In this document: positions 61,618 through 64,000 of the stretch, piece after piece
How the letters are laid out: each line of letters begins with the position of its first letter
Position numbering within the stretch: the first letter of the stretch is position 1
Assembly: GCA_026645815.1 (NCBI GenBank)
Contig: JAPKMR010000006.1
Location: forward strand, 1-64,000
Direction: 5' to 3'
DNA: 64,000 nucleotides
Source of the DNA: Anaerolineae bacterium
GTDB taxonomy: Bacteria > Chloroflexota > Anaerolineae > B4-G1 > SLSP01
Position numbers and translations under genes: made by a program
The notes under the pieces: generated by a model
Databases searched by the model: none
Told to the model about the DNA's origin: nothing
Seen by the model: the letters and a program-made list of their open reading frames with translations, nothing else

Positions 61618-62910
61618 TTATCCGTGCAAGAAATCCCGCAGATGCCGGGCGTGCGCCGGGTGGCGCAACCGGCTCAGCGCTTGCGCTTCGATTTGGCGCA
61701 CCCGCTCGCGCGTCACCCCCAACTTACGACCCACTTCCTCCAGCGTGTAGGTCTGTCCATCTAATAGCCCGTAACGCATTTGGAGAATTTTCACCTCGCG
61801 GGGCGGCAGGTCAGCCAGAATATCCAACAGCACTTCCCGCAGCATGGAGCTGCTCACCTCATCGGGCGGGGCAGGGCTATCAATATCCTCCACAAAATCG
61901 CCCAGCGTGCTCTCTTCTTCATCGTCCGTGGGCATCTCCAGCGACAGCGGACGGCGTGCAACATCGAGCATCTGCTCCACCTTGCGCACCGGAATATCCA
62001 GCTCCGAAGCCAGCTCTTCCGGTGTAGGGGCGCGTCCCAAGCGCTGCGTGAGCTGATGGGAAATCCGCAGCAGCTTGTTGATCTGGTCACCCATGTGAAC
62101 CGGAACGCGAATCGTGCGGCTTTGATCGGCGATGGCGCGCGTTACCGCTTGCCGGATCCACCAGGTGGCATACGTTGAGAACTTATGCCCGCGGGTGTAG
62201 TCGAATTTATTGGCGGCGCGAATGAGGCCAATATTACCCTCCTGAATGAGGTCCAGGAAGGGGACCCCGCGCCCGATGTATTTTTTAGCGACGCTGATCA
62301 CCAGGCGGGAATTGGCGCGAATCAGATGCTCCCGCGCCGCCATCCCGTCTTCCATGATCTGTTCCAATTCCTCGCGCTTCATATCCGATTTGGCGCGCGC
62401 GAGTTTGGGCTGCGCTTTGCGTCCCGCTTCCATGCGCATAGCCAGCGCTACCTCTTCATCGGCAGTGAGCAATGCCACTTTGCCGATCTCTTTGAGGTAA
62501 AGCCCGATAGTGTCGTCTACCTCGATGGCGCGATAGATATCTTCTTCGGTTTCCAATGCGTCGTTTTCCAATTCAATCTCGTCATCGCGAGTGCGGAATC
62601 CCCCAGAGTGCGTCTCGTCGCCATCGTCACTGATGCGAATACCGCTTTCCATCAGTGAGGTAATGATATCATCCAGCCGTTCTACATCTTCTTCGGCTTC
62701 TGGGAACACTCGCAGGATGTCTTTATGTGTGACATGCCCATGCTCATAGGCGAGCGTCATGAGGTAATCTTCACCTGTTTCTGCCTCGAGCTCGCCTGCT
62801 TCCAGATCGGCTTCGCTAGGCTCGGAATCTTCCAGAGCGATGCCATCTAGTATAGGTTCTTCTGCTAAATCCAAATCCTCAACCACCACGCTTAAGTTCC
62901 TCGCATACAA
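61618..62910 (-). CDS. rpoD: RNA polymerase primary sigma factor RpoD/SigA
   Basis: A 430-residue sigma70. Region 1.1 is recognisable in the acidic N-terminus ([28 protein letters not shown]). Region 1.2 has [26 protein letters not shown]. Region 2 has NLRLV-type [30 protein letters not shown] and [17 protein letters not shown]. Region 4 has [15 protein letters not shown] and [30 protein letters not shown]. It directs RNA polymerase to housekeeping promoters. A consensus-like promoter lies upstream and a terminator-like hairpin sits in its leader. Confidence 0.96.
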   Translation of the reverse strand: MYARNLSVVVEDLDLAEEPILDGIALEDSEPSEADLEAGELEAETGEDYLMTLAYEHGHVTHKDILRVFPEAEEDVERLDDIITSLMESGIRISDDGDETHSGGFRTRDDEIELENDALETEEDIYRAIEVDDTIGLYLKEIGKVALLTADEEVALAMRMEAGRKAQPKLARAKSDMKREELEQIMEDGMAAREHLIRANSRLVISVAKKYIGRGVPFLDLIQEGNIGLIRAANKFDYTRGHKFSTYATWWIRQAVTRAIADQSRTIRVPVHMGDQINKLLRISHQLTQRLGRAPTPEELASELDIPVRKVEQMLDVARRPLSLEMPTDDEEESTLGDFVEDIDSPAPPDEVSSSMLREVLLDILADLPPREVKILQMRYGLLDGQTYTLEEVGRKLGVTRERVRQIEAQALSRLRHPAHARHLRDFLHG

Positions 62911-62967
62911 CCATAGTGTAGCCTATAAATTCAAAAATATCAAATCAGTATCCCCGTTTCCATCGGC

Positions 62968-63001
62968 AAAAAAAGCACTGGTGGGTGTGCCTGCCAGTGC
63001 T
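62968..63001 (-). promoter_or_regulatory. Terminator-like hairpin in the rpoD leader
   Basis: On the minus strand an 8-bp stem (63001-62994 with 62981-62974), extended by G-U pairs, is followed by seven T residues (62974-62968). It lies between the predicted rpoD promoter and the start codon, so it could attenuate rpoD transcription. A competing anti-terminator was not identified. Confidence 0.6.
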
Positions 63002-63033
63002 CGCCAAGGATTGCCACGCAAATACCTTGCTAA

Positions 63034-63063
63034 ACTATATCATAACTTTTGGTCTTTTGTCAA
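63034..63063 (-). promoter_or_regulatory. Promoter of rpoD
   Basis: On the minus strand TTGACA (63063-63058) and TATAGT (63039-63034) are 18 bp apart, close to the sigma70 consensus. The predicted transcript starts near 63027, giving a leader of about 115 bases before the ATG at 62910. Confidence 0.8.
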
Positions 63064-63091
63064 GAGGTTTTTTGAAGTAATTTTGGCTTTC

Positions 63092-63119
63092 TTGACGTTC
63101 AGGCTTAATTATGTAAAAT
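63092..63119 (+). promoter_or_regulatory. Promoter of the XPB-like helicase gene
   Basis: TTGACG (63092-63097) and TAAAAT (63114-63119) are 16 bp apart. The start codon at 63128 is only 8 bp beyond the -10 box, so the transcript would be almost leaderless. Confidence 0.55.
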
Positions 63120-63127
63120 GAGCGTTT

Positions 63128-64000
63128 ATGGAATTTCGAAGTACGGCGCCATTAATTGTTCAGGGAGATCGTACCGTTCTCCTGGAAGTGAATAACCCGC
63201 TTTATGAAGAGGCTCGGGATCATCTCGCTCGTTTTGCTGAGCTGGAAAAAAGCCCCGAGTATATTCACACCTATCGCTTATCCTCACTCTCACTATGGAA
63301 CGCTGCTGCCGCAGGTCTGAGTGCGGATGAGATTGTCGCGGGCTTAGAGCGTTTCGCCAAATACCCTTTACCCGATAATGTGGTGACGGAAATCCGCGAG
63401 GCGATCTCGCGTTATGGGCGGGTGCGACTGGTTCCCGACCCTGGTGATATAACGCGGTTGCGGTTGATGTCTGACGATGTTCTGTTATTGTTGGAGCTCG
63501 AGCGCAACCGCCACCTCAAACCCTATATCCTCAACCGGCTTGGTCCCCACACATTGCAGGTGCCCGCCTCACGTCGCGGACATGTCAAGCAGGCGCTGGT
63601 AAAGGCGGGCTATCCGGCTGAGGACCTGGTGGGCTATGTGCCGGGCACGACTCTATCCCTGGATTTGCGTGAGTGCTGCCAGTCCGGTATGGCTTTGCAC
63701 GTTCGGGACTATCAGCGTGGTGCGGCGGATGTCTTCTGGGCCGGCGGTTCTGAAGCCGGTGGCTCTGGCGTCATCGTCTTACCCTGCGGCGCCGGAAAAA
63801 CGATTGTAGGCATGGCCGTGATGGCCCTGGTACAGGCTAATACATTGATTTTGACGCCAAGCACGATTGCTGCACGTCAGTGGCGGACTGAATTGCTCGA
63901 CAAGACTATGCTTTCCGCTGATCAAATTGGTGAGTATACCGGGGATAGAAAAGAAATCCGCCCGGTTACGATAACTACATATCAGATTTTGACGCATCGT
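63128..64000 (+). CDS. XPB/Ssl2-type DNA helicase (N-terminal part)
   Basis: The first 291 residues of a superfamily 2 helicase; the gene runs off the right edge. The N-terminal 200 residues match the damage-recognition and helicase-associated region of bacterial and archaeal XPB (for example LSSLSLWNAAAAGLSADEIV and YVPGTTLSLDL). Then come the Q-motif-like RDYQRGAADVFW, Walker A LPCGAGKT, motif Ia LILTPSTIAARQW and TITTYQIL. XPB unwinds DNA in repair, in bacteria perhaps with a nuclease partner that would lie further right. No ribosome binding site is seen, in line with a leaderless message. Confidence 0.88.
   Translation, partial: MEFRSTAPLIVQGDRTVLLEVNNPLYEEARDHLARFAELEKSPEYIHTYRLSSLSLWNAAAAGLSADEIVAGLERFAKYPLPDNVVTEIREAISRYGRVRLVPDPGDITRLRLMSDDVLLLLELERNRHLKPYILNRLGPHTLQVPASRRGHVKQALVKAGYPAEDLVGYVPGTTLSLDLRECCQSGMALHVRDYQRGAADVFWAGGSEAGGSGVIVLPCGAGKTIVGMAVMALVQANTLILTPSTIAARQWRTELLDKTMLSADQIGEYTGDRKEIRPVTITTYQILTHR

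Noticed and set aside
1-64000. CRISPR array, prophage, rRNA or tRNA genes
   Set aside because: No regularly spaced repeats, phage structural genes, rRNA segments or cloverleaf-forming sequences were found by reading both strands.

Overview
The window looks like a chromosomal segment of an uncultured or environmental member of the Chloroflexota (Anaerolineae-like). This is inferred from gene content, since there is no rRNA gene to confirm it. The pointers are: an archaeal-style upper mevalonate pathway (thiolase, HMG-CoA synthase, Zn-ribbon/OB protein) beside a class II HMG-CoA reductase; a bacterial XPB helicase; a translin homologue; DUF4388 plus MglA-like GTPase signalling; and a secreted protein ending in a YLPLI-type tail. 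No tRNA, rRNA, CRISPR array or prophage was found.

Layout. 1-6986: end of a 2-oxoacid:ferredoxin oxidoreductase gamma gene, a patatin phospholipase, an MFS exporter, a polytopic-membrane/subtilisin fusion and an iron-sulfur protein. 7156-8971: an intact IS1634-like insertion sequence with 5-bp target duplications. 9135-20398: an MrfA-type helicase with an internal HNH motif, a dGTPase-ABC exporter operon, a short-chain reductase with an odd active site, and the leftward mevalonate operon (HMG-CoA reductase, HMG-CoA synthase, thiolase, DUF35). 20691-22517: recN.

22710-35436 is the most interesting block: eleven co-directional, tightly spaced genes. They join a DUF4388 protein, a Ras/MglA-like GTPase, two paralogous alpha/beta hydrolases (one lacking its nucleophile serine), a V4R protein, a beta-helix protein, a long-chain acyl-ACP reductase homologue, a receiver/degenerate-GGDEF protein, a 1457-residue GAF-rich hybrid kinase with two receivers, a lone receiver and a cell-wall amidase. 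I read this as a candidate signalling and lipid-metabolism system, not yet described as a unit as far as I know. It is followed by ssb and a DUF3467-translin pair.

37564-57477 is a surface-polysaccharide locus: two sugar epimerases, a Ser/Thr kinase with TPRs, then an A+T-rich core (polymerase-like protein, flippase, three glycosyltransferases), a complete CapE-CapF-CapG set for UDP-N-acetyl-L-fucosamine, a WbuB-like transferase, a PglC-like initiating transferase, and an ATP-grasp/acetyltransferase pair. 57585-64000 holds a nucleotidyltransferase, the Sua5 tRNA-modification enzyme, a secreted alkaline phosphatase, rpoD (leftward, with a terminator-like hairpin in its leader) and the start of an XPB-type helicase.

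Two families of short palindromic, MITE-like elements are spread through the intergenic gaps. One (15327-15465, 37271-37433) has apparent 9-bp target duplications and a central stem with compensatory base changes. The other (3059-3129 partial, 36029-36185, 61330-61501) has TTCGTAGCAG-type terminal inverted repeats. One copy of the second family supplies the stop codon of the alkaline phosphatase gene.
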